The notes beneath the pieces are model-generated. The model was not told the DNA's origin. It saw only the letters and a list, made by a program, of their open reading frames with translations, and ran no database searches. A stretch of DNA of 64,000 bases from Streptomyces atriruber (lineage in GTDB: Bacteria; Actinomycetota; Actinomycetes; Streptomycetales; Streptomycetaceae), in assembly GCF_001418325.1 (NCBI RefSeq), contig NZ_LIPN01000029.1, forward strand, positions 1 through 64,000. The letters are read 5' to 3'. The translations under genes were made by a program, and so were the position numbers. Of the stretch, positions 19,044 to 26,650 are shown one piece after another (within the stretch, counting starts at the first letter, position 1; each line of letters opens with the position of its first letter).

Positions 19044-20561
19044 ATGGCGCAGACGACGCGGTCCGCGGCGGCGAACAGTCCTGAGGGACAGCGCGCCCCT
19101 GCCCCTCCCCCGAAGGGCTTCCGCAGCGCCGAGCTCGGCTGGCCCGAGCTGCACCGGATACCGCATCCGCCGCGTCGGCTCCCGCTGCTCGGCGACATCC
19201 TGGGGGCCAACGTCCGCACGCCGCTGCAGGACTCGATGAAGATGGCCCACCAGCTCGGGCCGATCTTCCGGCGCAAGGCGTTCGGCAAGGAGTTCGTCTT
19301 CGTGTGGGGCGCCGACCTCGCCGCGGACATGGCCGACGAGTCGCGGTTCGCCAAGCACGTGGGCCTCGGCGTGGCCAACCTCCGCCCGGTCGCGGGCGAC
19401 GGCCTCTTCACGGCGTACAACCACGAACCCAACTGGCAGCTGGCGCACGACATCCTGGCTCCCGGGTTCAGCCGCGAGGCGATGAGCGGCTATCACCCAC
19501 TGATGCTGGACGTCGCACGGCAGCTGACGGCACGCTGGGACGAGCGGGAGGCGGCGGGCCGGGCGGTGGACGTACCGGGTGACATGACGAAGCTGACGCT
19601 GGAGACGATCGCCCGCACCGGTTTCGGGCACGACTTCGGCTCCTTCGAACGCTCCGCGCCGCATCCCTTCGTGTCGGCGATGGTGGGCACGCTCTCCTTC
19701 GCCCAACGGCGCAACGTCGTGCCGCCGCTGCTGACCCCGCTCGTGCTGCGCGGCGCCGACCGGCGCAACGACGCGGACATGGCGTATCTCAACCGCACCG
19801 TCGACGCGGTGATCGCGGCCCGGCGCGCCGAGGGCGGTGCGGGCTCTGCCTCCGGTTCCGGTTCCGGCGGTAGCGGTGACCTGCTCGACCGGATGCTGGA
19901 AGTGGCCCACCCGGAGACCGGGGAGCGGCTCACTCCGGAGAACATCCGCCGCCAGGTCATCACCTTCCTGGTCGCCGGGCACGAGACGACGTCCGGCGCG
20001 CTGTCGTTCGCGCTGCACTACTTGTCGCGCTCACCGGACGTGCTCGCCCGCGCGCGGGCCGAGGTGGACGAGGTCTGGGGCGCCGCGGAAGAGCCCGCGT
20101 ACGAGCAGGTGGCCAAGTTGCGCTATCTGCGCCGGGTGCTCGACGAGTCGCTCCGGCTGTGGCCGACCGCTCCGGGATTCGCCCGCGAGGCGCGCGTGGA
20201 CACCACTCTGGGGGGCGAGCACCCGATGCGCCGCGGTGCGTGGGCGCTCGTTCTCGCGACGATGCTGCACCGCGATCCGGCGGCGTGGGGCGAGCACCCC
20301 GAGGAGTTCGACCCCGACCGGTTCGCCCCTTCGGCGGTACGCGCACGGCCCGCCCATGTCTTCAAGCCGTTCGGCACCGGCGCACGAGCCTGTATCGGAC
20401 GTCAGTTCGCCCTGCACGAGGCGACCTTGGTGCTCGGACTGCTGCTGCGCCGATACGACCTGCACGCGGATCCGGGGTACCGGCTGCGCATCGCCGAGCG
20501 CCTCACCCTCATGCCGGACGGCCTCACCCTGCGGCTCACCCGCCGCGCCAGGGCTGCGTAA
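19044..20561 (+). CDS. Cytochrome P450, CYP102-like haem domain
   Basis: A 505-aa P450. The I-helix oxygen motif AGHETTS is near residue 310, ExxR (ESLR) near 367 and the haem ligand Cys in FGTGARACIG near 450. The N-terminal IPHPPRRLPLLGDI and overall pattern resemble the haem domain of CYP102 (P450BM3), a fatty-acid hydroxylase family. No FAD/FMN reductase is fused or adjacent, so separate redox partners are needed. A Gly/Ser-rich linker lies around residues 268-280. The start is the ATG at 19044. Expression is probably controlled by the divergent TetR. Confidence 0.88.
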   Translation: MAQTTRSAAANSPEGQRAPAPPPKGFRSAELGWPELHRIPHPPRRLPLLGDILGANVRTPLQDSMKMAHQLGPIFRRKAFGKEFVFVWGADLAADMADESRFAKHVGLGVANLRPVAGDGLFTAYNHEPNWQLAHDILAPGFSREAMSGYHPLMLDVARQLTARWDEREAAGRAVDVPGDMTKLTLETIARTGFGHDFGSFERSAPHPFVSAMVGTLSFAQRRNVVPPLLTPLVLRGADRRNDADMAYLNRTVDAVIAARRAEGGAGSASGSGSGGSGDLLDRMLEVAHPETGERLTPENIRRQVITFLVAGHETTSGALSFALHYLSRSPDVLARARAEVDEVWGAAEEPAYEQVAKLRYLRRVLDESLRLWPTAPGFAREARVDTTLGGEHPMRRGAWALVLATMLHRDPAAWGEHPEEFDPDRFAPSAVRARPAHVFKPFGTGARACIGRQFALHEATLVLGLLLRRYDLHADPGYRLRIAERLTLMPDGLTLRLTRRARAA

Positions 20562-20646
20562 GGCGCCATTGTCAGACCCGTGCGCAAGAGTGGAGGTGGC
20601 ATCCCGCGATGCCACCATGCCACCCAGCGCAGAGGAGTCGCTCGAC

Positions 20647-20952
20647 ATGACCGGCACGACGTCCGAGGAACTGCTCGCCGCCCAGGCCTGCTTGCGCCTG
20701 CTGCACACCGCGCGCGCCACGCTCTCCGACTCCGCGTCGGTCTCCCCGGTGGCCGCGGCGACGCTGCTCGCGGGGCCGATCGCGGAGGCCGACGAGGCAC
20801 TGCGCCGCGCGGGCCTCGCGGGCAACGAAGCAGCACTCATCGAACGGATCTACGACCTCGCGCCGCCTCCCCCGCGCTCCGCGGATCCGGGCCCGCCCGA
20901 ACAGCGGACGCAGTTGAGCCACTCCTGTGCGCGCGAGGGCAGCGAGTCATGA
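20647..20952 (+). CDS. Small protein of unknown function coupled to the thiol reductase
   Basis: A 101-aa, mostly helical protein with a Pro-rich tail, preceded by a GAGGAG ribosome binding site 8 bases from the ATG. Its stop overlaps the ATG of the glutathionyl-hydroquinone-reductase-like gene as ATGA, which implies coupled translation and perhaps shared function. I do not recognise the family. An upstream ATG at 20617 lacks a binding site. Confidence 0.6.
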   Translation: MTGTTSEELLAAQACLRLLHTARATLSDSASVSPVAAATLLAGPIAEADEALRRAGLAGNEAALIERIYDLAPPPPRSADPGPPEQRTQLSHSCAREGSES

Positions 20953-21965
20953 GCGCGGAGCAGGGCAACGCCTCGTACGGACACAAGGAGTTCAAGCGCT
21001 CCAAGAGCCACTTCGCGGACCGCGTCACGGCGGACGGCAGGGACGGCTGGCCGGTCGAGGCGGGGCGCTACCGCCTGGTGGTGAGCCGGGCCTGCCCGTG
21101 GGCGGGCCGTGCGCTCATCGCGCGACGGCTGCTCGGCCTGGAGGACGCGGTCTCCCTGGGCATCACCGACCCGATCCAGGACGACCGGAGCTGGCGGTTC
21201 ACGCTGGATCCCGACGACCGCGACCCGGTGCTCGGCATCCGCTTCCTGAGCGAGGCGTACGAAGCCCGGGAGAGCGGCTATCCCGGAGGGGTCAGCGTCC
21301 CCGCGCTCGTGGACGTGCCGAGCGGCAAGCTGGTCACGAACGACTTCCAGCAGATCACGCTGGACTTCGCCACGGAGTGGACGGCCCTCCACCGCGAGGG
21401 GGCACCGGACCTGTACCCGGAGGCGCTGCGCGACGAGATCGACACCGTCATGGAAGGCATCTACCGCGACGTCAACAACGGCGTCTACCGCTCAGGGTTC
21501 GCCCCGGACCAGGCGACCTACGAGAGCGCGTGCAGCGATGTCTTCCGCCGTCTGGAACTGACCGCCGAGCGCCTGTCGAACCGCCGCTATCTGGTCGGGG
21601 ACACGCTCACCGAAGCCGACATCCGCCTGTTCTGCACGCTGGTGCGGTTCGACGCCGCCTATCACGGCCACTTCAAGTGCAACCTCTGGAAGCTCACCGA
21701 GGACCGCGTCCTCTGGTCGTACGCCAGGGACCTGTTCCAGACCCCCGGGTTCGGCGACACCATCGACTTCGACCACATCAAGCGGCACTACTACCAAGTG
21801 CACACGGGCATCAATCCGACCGGCATCGTGCCGCTCGGCCCGGACCTCTCGGGCTGGCTGACGCCGCATCACCGGGAGGAGCTGGGCGGGCGCCCGTTCG
21901 GCGACGGCACGCCGCCGGGGCCCGTGCCCGCCGGGGAGGAGGTGCCGACGACCGGGCGCCCCTGA
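20949..21965 (+). CDS. Glutathionyl-hydroquinone reductase-like protein (GST superfamily, Xi class)
   Basis: A 338-aa thioredoxin-fold/GST protein. The catalytic Cys is in SRACPWAGR near residue 48, the hallmark CPWA of the ECM4/YqjG family. The C-terminal helical domain has the conserved YLVGDTLTEADIRLF and HFKCNL motifs. Family members remove glutathione from glutathionyl-hydroquinones. Streptomyces makes mycothiol rather than glutathione, so the physiological thiol is probably mycothiol (inference). The ATG overlaps the preceding small gene. Confidence 0.85.
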   Translation: MSAEQGNASYGHKEFKRSKSHFADRVTADGRDGWPVEAGRYRLVVSRACPWAGRALIARRLLGLEDAVSLGITDPIQDDRSWRFTLDPDDRDPVLGIRFLSEAYEARESGYPGGVSVPALVDVPSGKLVTNDFQQITLDFATEWTALHREGAPDLYPEALRDEIDTVMEGIYRDVNNGVYRSGFAPDQATYESACSDVFRRLELTAERLSNRRYLVGDTLTEADIRLFCTLVRFDAAYHGHFKCNLWKLTEDRVLWSYARDLFQTPGFGDTIDFDHIKRHYYQVHTGINPTGIVPLGPDLSGWLTPHHREELGGRPFGDGTPPGPVPAGEEVPTTGRP

Positions 21966-21972
21966 GCCCCGG

Positions 21973-22251
21973 TCACGGCCGTGTCGGCTCGTTCCCGGTC
22001 ACGGCCGTGTCCGGCTGCTTGTCGGGCTTCCAGGTGAACTTGTCCCCGCCCACCCAGCGCACGGCGTCCGGGTCGTCGAGGTCGTGCACGGTGATGCCTG
22101 CCATGGCGGCCGCGTCGAGGACGTCCGTGACGCTCTTCGCCTTGCCCACCACCTCGCCGTCGATCTCCACGATGCGGAACGGGGGCCAGTCGGGCTGGAC
22201 CCCGAGGACCGTGATCCGGGGGGTCGCCATGTGCAGGAAGCTTTCGGTCAT
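21973..22251 (-). CDS. Small conserved-looking protein of unknown function
   Basis: A 92-aa protein beginning MTESFLHMATPRITV, with a beta-rich body (FRIVEIDGEVVGKAK) and a C-terminal DKFTWKPD segment. The ATG at 22251 has a GGAAGAG binding site 8 bases upstream. No signal peptide or cofactor motif is visible. It is convergent with the preceding gene and divergent from rpmF. Confidence 0.6.
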   Translation of the reverse strand: MTESFLHMATPRITVLGVQPDWPPFRIVEIDGEVVGKAKSVTDVLDAAAMAGITVHDLDDPDAVRWVGGDKFTWKPDKQPDTAVTGNEPTRP

Positions 22252-22414
22252 GTCCGGAACTCTTCCATGGCGACCCACGGACCCGCCTCGCCAGTCGGCC
22301 GCTCGGGCTACCGGCTGCGGTGATCAGGATGCGCGCCACCGGCATCTCTCAACCTCAGGTTCAGCGTGAGGGTTGATGTCGGTCTCAAGTCGAGCCCGAG
22401 ACTCCGCGCGACTG

Positions 22415-22438
22415 TTGCTAATGGGATTCATTTTCATA
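22415..22438 (+). promoter_or_regulatory. Zur-box-like operator upstream of the zinc-free L32 gene
   Basis: The element contains AATGGGATTCATTTTCA, closely matching the AT-rich interrupted palindrome bound by Zur in actinobacteria, in otherwise GC-rich DNA. It lies 54 bases upstream of the ATG of a cysteine-free L32, a classic member of the zinc-starvation regulon. A TATAGC -10-like hexamer follows immediately. Confidence 0.65.
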
Positions 22439-22491
22439 TAGCGTGCGGGCGACCGCTCCCCATGACCGCACCGACGCACCCGGAGGACCCC

Positions 22492-22662
22492 ATGGCCGTA
22501 CCCAAGAGGAAGATGTCCCGCAGCAACACCAGGCACCGCCGCGCCCAGTGGAAGGCCACCACCGTGCAGCTGGCGCCCGTCACCGTCGACGGCGTGCCGC
22601 ACATGGTGCCGCAGCGACTGGTCAAGGCGTACGAGCGGGGGCTGCTGCACCCGGAGAGCTGA
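22492..22662 (+). CDS. rpmF: Ribosomal protein bL32, zinc-independent paralogue
   Basis: A 56-aa protein starting [19 protein letters not shown], the conserved bL32 N-terminus that contacts 23S rRNA. The usual CxxC pair of the zinc ribbon is absent; the segment instead reads [17 protein letters not shown]. This is the C-minus form that replaces the zinc-binding L32 when zinc is scarce, freeing metal. The ATG has a GGAGGA binding site. The Zur-like box upstream supports zinc-responsive expression. Confidence 0.9.
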   Translation: MAVPKRKMSRSNTRHRRAQWKATTVQLAPVTVDGVPHMVPQRLVKAYERGLLHPES

Positions 22663-22685
22663 CGGCACGACATGCGTGCGATCGG

Positions 22686-22928
22686 TCAGGTCAGCTGGCG
22701 CAGCAGATGCGCGCAGGCGGCCGACTCGTCCGCATACCGGGCGAGAGGCTGGTGCACACCCCTCTCGTACGTTCCGACCTCCCACTCCTCGCCTTCGACC
22801 CCGTCGACCCTGCGCAGGTAGACGAAGTCGGGAGGCGTGGGAGCCGGCTCGTGGACGCCGTCGATCCAGTAGTAGCCGTCGGCGACCCCGGCGGCGCGCA
22901 GAGCCGCCGCGGCTGCTCGGACGTCCAC
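22686..22928 (-). CDS. Small acidic protein, candidate immunity protein for the TNT toxin
   Basis: An 80-aa acidic protein with an Ala-rich first helix, aromatic GYYWIDGVHE and FVYLRRVDGVEGEEWEVGTYERG strands, and no signal peptide, so it stays cytosolic. It lies 22 bases downstream of a secreted TNT-type NAD hydrolase gene on the same strand. That is the usual layout of toxin followed by small cytosolic immunity factor. The family is not recognised; the role is inferred from context and size only. Confidence 0.5.
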   Translation of the reverse strand: MDVRAAAAALRAAGVADGYYWIDGVHEPAPTPPDFVYLRRVDGVEGEEWEVGTYERGVHQPLARYADESAACAHLLRQLT

Positions 22929-22950
22929 GATCCCCGCCCCCTTCCTCGCG

Positions 22951-23646
22951 CTAGTCGTTCGCGGGCTCGAGGTAGCCGTTCTCCAGCAGCCACTTCACGT
23001 TCAGCCGCTGCCCCGCACCCGGGTCGAGGAGGGCCGGGTCCAGCTTGATCTGCTGACCGCGGCCGGGCTGTTCGAACCACGGGGCGATGCTGCCCTGCCA
23101 GACGTGGAACGGCTTGCTCACCTCGTAGACGCGGTAGTCGCAGGCGAAGGCGGCGTCGCGGGTGTTGAGGTTCTGCGGAGGCAGGGCGCGCTTCGCGTAG
23201 GGGTCTCCGGCGGGCGCGAGGTATCCCCCGAACTCCGAGCCGAAGCGGTCCAGCTCCTCACCCTTCTCCAAGAGCTCACGGTGCTTGTCGACCTGGCCGT
23301 TGACAGTGTCGAAGCCGTCGTTGGGCGGGTACTTCCAGCTCCCCGTGTCCGCCGGGCCCTCCCAGTACTTCTTCAGGAAGGCCTTCGGCGACAGCTTGCC
23401 GGTCCGCTTCCAGTCCTTCAGGAGCGGGCCGACGGGGCGCTCCCACTTCTTGGGCAGCCAGGCCGGGCCGAGGCGGGCGTCACCGTGGAACTCCCCCGTG
23501 CACGGCTCGTGCGCCGCACCGGCCGCCACCGGGGGCGCGGGGGCGGCGGGGGCCGTGGCGCTCGCGGCGGGTGCGGCCGCCATGGCGCCCGCGACACCGA
23601 GCGCGGCCAGGACGGTACGGATCCGGATCACACGGCTGTGGTCCAC
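22951..23646 (-). CDS. Secreted TNT-domain protein (NAD(P)+ glycohydrolase toxin type)
   Basis: A 231-aa protein with an Ala-rich signal peptide and a C-terminal TNT domain like that of the mycobacterial CpnT toxin, which hydrolyses NAD+. Diagnostic segments are KYPPNDGF, a central SEFGGYLAPAG, and near the C terminus SIAPWFEQPGRGQQ, with the catalytic-region Gln after PGxG. Two Cys in the mature part may form a disulfide. The GTG at 23646 is chosen because a GAGGAG site lies 8 bases upstream. The small gene immediately downstream may encode immunity. Confidence 0.82.
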   Translation of the reverse strand: MDHSRVIRIRTVLAALGVAGAMAAAPAASATAPAAPAPPVAAGAAHEPCTGEFHGDARLGPAWLPKKWERPVGPLLKDWKRTGKLSPKAFLKKYWEGPADTGSWKYPPNDGFDTVNGQVDKHRELLEKGEELDRFGSEFGGYLAPAGDPYAKRALPPQNLNTRDAAFACDYRVYEVSKPFHVWQGSIAPWFEQPGRGQQIKLDPALLDPGAGQRLNVKWLLENGYLEPAND

Positions 23647-23928
23647 TCGGCAACTCCTCAGACATCTGCACACGTCTGCATGCAGTCAACAACAATGCCT
23701 CGCACACCGTACTCGAATGATCACTCCCGGTTTCTACGTGTGGTCAACTCGCCCTGATGGACGCCCCCGTTGGCCGATTCCGGCCGCTGCCGTCGCCGCC
23801 CGGCATCGCCCCCGTCGGCTCCCCTCACCGTCCTGGCGCCGCGCCGAGGGGCGCGCCTCTTGTCCACTCGCTCATGTACGGGCACTGTGTCTGCCACATC
23901 CGTCACGACCGACCCACGAGGTGCAGGT

Positions 23929-25164
23929 ATGAACAGCGGAGCAGAGTCCGACCCGGGTTCCGGGAGCGGCCCGGGGCGGCGGCGGTTCATCGGCGCGCTG
24001 GTCGGGACCGTCACCACCGCGGCGGTGGCCTCCACATCCGCCTGCGCCTCACCGGACCGGGCGAGCCGGGAGCGCTCCGGCCGCACCCGCAGCGACACCG
24101 CCTCCGACGTGGCACACCGCCCGCGCAGCGAGGGGCAGCTGTTCCTGGGGACGTACACCTCGCAGGAAGGCGGCGGCTCGGGCATCGGCCTGGCGACGTA
24201 CGACGACGCGACGGGCCGCGTCACCGGCACCGGCACGCTCGGCGGCGTCCCCGACCCGTCCTACCTGGCGCTGCATCCGTCGGGCCGCACGCTCTACGCC
24301 GTCAACGAGCGGGAGCAGGGCGGGGTGACCGCTGTCGCGCTCTCCCCCGACGGCGAGCACGACGTCCTCGGCACGCGCGCCACCGGTGGCGCGGGCCCCT
24401 GTCACCTCTCCGTGCACCCGGGCGGCCGCTGGCTGCTCAGTGCGAACTACGGCTCCGGCAGCGTGGCCGTCCACCCCATCGAAGCGTCGGGAGCACTCGG
24501 CGAGCGGACCGAGCTGGTCACGCACTCCTCACCGCCGCCGGGCCCAGGCCAGCAGGGGCCGCACGCCCACCAGATCAGCACGTCCCCGGACGGCCGCCAC
24601 GTCCTCGCCGTCGACCTCGGCAACGACACCGTCTACACCTACCGTCTCGACGAGAAGGCGGGCTCGCTCAGCCGCGTCTCGTACGCGAGCCTGCGGCCGG
24701 GCGCGGGGCCGCGCCATCTCACGTTCCACTCCTCGGGGCGCTTCGCGTACCTCGCCAACGAGTTGGACAACACGGTCGTCGTCTGCGCGTACGACCCCGC
24801 CACCGGCCGCCTCACGCCCGGCGAACCGCAGCCGACCGGCACGGGCGAGGGCACCAGCTATCCGGCCCAGATCGTGGTGACGCGCGAGGGCCGCTTCGCC
24901 TTCCTCGCCAACCGGGGGCACAACAGCATCACGCGGTACGCGATCGAGGGCGACGGCGCCCGGCTGCGACTCCTCGACACGGTCTCCGTCGGCGGGGACT
25001 TCCCGCGGCAGCTGGCGTTCTCCCCGTCCCAGCGGCTGCTGTTCGCCGCGAACCAGAAGTCGAGCTCGGTGAGCGTCTTCCAGGTGGACGGGGAGAGCGG
25101 CGCGCTCCGGCTCGCGGGCAAGCCGTTCGCCGCGCCGGTCGCGGTGTGCGCGCTGCCGCTCTAG
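23929..25164 (+). CDS. Lactonase-family seven-bladed beta-propeller lipoprotein
   Basis: A 411-aa protein of the YbhE/6-phosphogluconolactonase-like family. A Tat-type signal (RRRFIGAL) is followed by a lipobox-like TSAC near residue 40 and an Arg/Ser-rich linker, so it is probably exported folded and anchored outside. The propeller is marked by repeated PDGRHVLAVDLGND and PSGRTLYAVNE blade motifs and the family-typical GAGPRHLTFH. Whether it hydrolyses a lactone extracellularly is unknown. The ATG follows a GAGGTGCAGGT ribosome binding region. Confidence 0.88.
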   Translation: MNSGAESDPGSGSGPGRRRFIGALVGTVTTAAVASTSACASPDRASRERSGRTRSDTASDVAHRPRSEGQLFLGTYTSQEGGGSGIGLATYDDATGRVTGTGTLGGVPDPSYLALHPSGRTLYAVNEREQGGVTAVALSPDGEHDVLGTRATGGAGPCHLSVHPGGRWLLSANYGSGSVAVHPIEASGALGERTELVTHSSPPPGPGQQGPHAHQISTSPDGRHVLAVDLGNDTVYTYRLDEKAGSLSRVSYASLRPGAGPRHLTFHSSGRFAYLANELDNTVVVCAYDPATGRLTPGEPQPTGTGEGTSYPAQIVVTREGRFAFLANRGHNSITRYAIEGDGARLRLLDTVSVGGDFPRQLAFSPSQRLLFAANQKSSSVSVFQVDGESGALRLAGKPFAAPVAVCALPL

Positions 25165-25178
25165 TCAACGGCAGAAAG

Positions 25179-25307
25179 CTGGGACTTGCCCTGCCGATCA
25201 AGTTCACAGCCGGATGACCAGGGCTGCAATGTGGCAGTACCGAGGAGGCGGATGAACGCTGTCGTAGTGGGTGGCGACGGCGCGAAAGGCTCCTTCAGCC
25301 CACAGTT
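25179..25307 (-). mobile_element. Degenerate 3' end of an IS5-family insertion sequence
   Basis: Read on the minus strand, this stretch encodes the tail of an IS5-type transposase (LWAEGAFRAVATHYD, then a frame-damaged CHIAALVIRL). It ends at 25179-25203 in a sequence matching the terminal repeat of the nearby intact IS at about 18 of 22 positions. It is a remnant of a related element in the opposite orientation. Confidence 0.6.
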
Positions 25308-25490
25308 GCCTCGCTCGATGAGCCAGTCCGGGGCTGGCGGTCGGGCCTGCTCGCCGCGGATCCGCTCGGCTTCGCGCCGCTCTGCTTCGGCGATCGCCCC
25401 GTCGAGCCTCTGGACCCACATGGCGCGCCAGGTCCGCGGGATGCGGAGGCGCGGCAGATCCGGAGGCAAGTCGACCTTGCTCGATGACAT
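25308..25490 (-). pseudogene. Truncated DUF6233 family gene
   Basis: The 61 N-terminal residues have the Streptomyces DUF6233 pattern: DLPPDLPRL, an amphipathic AIAEAERREAERIRGE helix, then PPAPDWLIERG. The reading frame then runs directly into the IS remnant and stops at 25161. The rest of the gene is missing, so it is a fragment created by the insertion. Confidence 0.55.
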
Positions 25491-25619
25491 GCCGAGCCTC
25501 GTCACCATGCCCCTCGCGGCGTCGGTGCAGACGCATCTCGCCACCTCGCAGACAGAGCAAGGATCACAGCCCGTGCAGCTATGTTGAGATTTACGCACCC
25601 AGCGTAATCATGCGAACAC

Positions 25620-25985
25620 GTGGAGAGTTCCTTGCGACGCTCACTCACCGCCCTCGCCGCTACGGCCACCGCACCCATCGTCATCCTGGCCCTCGCGGCT
25701 GCACCCGCTCAGGCAGCCCAGGGCACCGCCAGCTTCCGCAACGCCAAGGGCATGGACATCACCCTCACCGATCCGCTCGACGGTCATTGCTACAAGCTGG
25801 CAGACCCCCAGGAGGAAGGCGCCGCCTGGCGAAGCAACGACACCGACACCGACGCCACGCTCTACTACGGGGCCGACTGCGCCCAGGACATGCTGACGGT
25901 GACGCTGAAGTCCCACCGTCGACTTGAGCCGATGTGGGGGCACGACACGATCATGTTCCCGCCCCATTCAGTGAAGTTCGGCTAG
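25620..25985 (+). CDS. Small secreted protein of unknown function
   Basis: A 121-aa protein with a clear signal peptide (LTALAATATAPIVILALAAAP, cut after AQA). The short mature domain holds two Cys (GHCYKLAD and GADCAQD) likely to form a disulfide, and a C-terminal HDTIMFPPHSVKFG. The pattern resembles small extracellular beta-sandwich proteins such as inhibitors, but I cannot name the family. The GTG at 25620 gives the longest form; a TTG at 25632 has a better GGAGAG site 4 bases upstream. Confidence 0.65.
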   Translation: MESSLRRSLTALAATATAPIVILALAAAPAQAAQGTASFRNAKGMDITLTDPLDGHCYKLADPQEEGAAWRSNDTDTDATLYYGADCAQDMLTVTLKSHRRLEPMWGHDTIMFPPHSVKFG

Positions 25986-26047
25986 CGGCGGACGCGCGGG
26001 TGCCCCCGCCTCCGACCCGCGAGGCAGGGGCTCCGCCGACGGTACGA

Positions 26048-26400
26048 CTAAGGCCGCCGCTCCTCGCGGGATCGCCACTGCTTCCGTCGAACGATGTTGT
26101 GGACCTGCGACTTCCCCAAGCCGTACTCCGTAGCCAAGGCGGCTTGCGTCACCGTCCCGCTGTCCCGTGCCGAACGGCACCGGCCGAGTTCTCGGCCGGT
26201 GTAGCCCAGCGAAGATTGCACGGCCGGTTGTTGGTTGGATCGCCGTCCCCATGGGCGACTTGGTGCGACGCGGTAGGTCGTGGCCCGTGGAATGCCACGC
26301 ACACCAAGAAGTGTGCGGACTCCACCTTGTCGCCAGTCACGGTGCCGGACGGGTACCCCTTGCCCCGCAGCTTCTGCCGGAGTAGACCTCCTTGCGGGCC
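26048..26400 (-). pseudogene. Frameshifted HNH endonuclease remnant
   Basis: One minus-strand frame (26149-26340 and upstream) encodes the HNH core: VCVAFHGP, VAHGDGDPTNNRPCNLRWAT and AVRHGT. A second frame downstream (to 26048) encodes the usual C-terminal helix-turn-helix GTVTQAALATEYGLGKSQV. The family normally has these in one frame, so at least one frameshift near 26165 plus an internal deletion has broken the gene. The 5' end is lost next to the IS boundary at 26422. Confidence 0.65.
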
Positions 26401-26421
26401 GCGCCCTTGGCCTTGAGCATC

Positions 26422-26447
26422 GACCAGGACTTGTCCGGCCGATCATG
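26422..26447 (+). repeat. Left terminal inverted repeat of the IS5-like element
   Basis: This 26-base sequence is the exact reverse complement of 29139-29164. It begins GACCAGGACTTGTCCGG, typical of Streptomyces IS5-family ends. Confidence 0.85.
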
Positions 26448-26520
26448 TGAGCCGGGGCGGCATGCGGTTGGTGGCTGTCTTCCGCGAAAGGTGCTGTGGC
26501 CCTTGGGACTTCGGGGCGCA

Positions 26521-26600
26521 GCCGGTCCGCCGCGATCTGCCGGCTGCGTGTCCCGCTCCCGGACGCCGGGGCAGGCGCGGCGGCGAGCCCCGGGTTCCGG
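26521..26600 (+). repeat. Direct repeat flanking the cargo gene, copy A
   Basis: About 80 bases resembling 27919-27997. The last 43 bases (26558-26600 against 27955-27997) differ at only three positions, and the shared core is GGACGCCGGGGCAGGCGC. The two copies bracket the secreted propeller-like gene. Confidence 0.7.
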
Positions 26601-26650
26601 TTGGCGGTCAGGCATGCGGCGGGGTGTGTCGGGTCTTTGGTGGATGCCGG

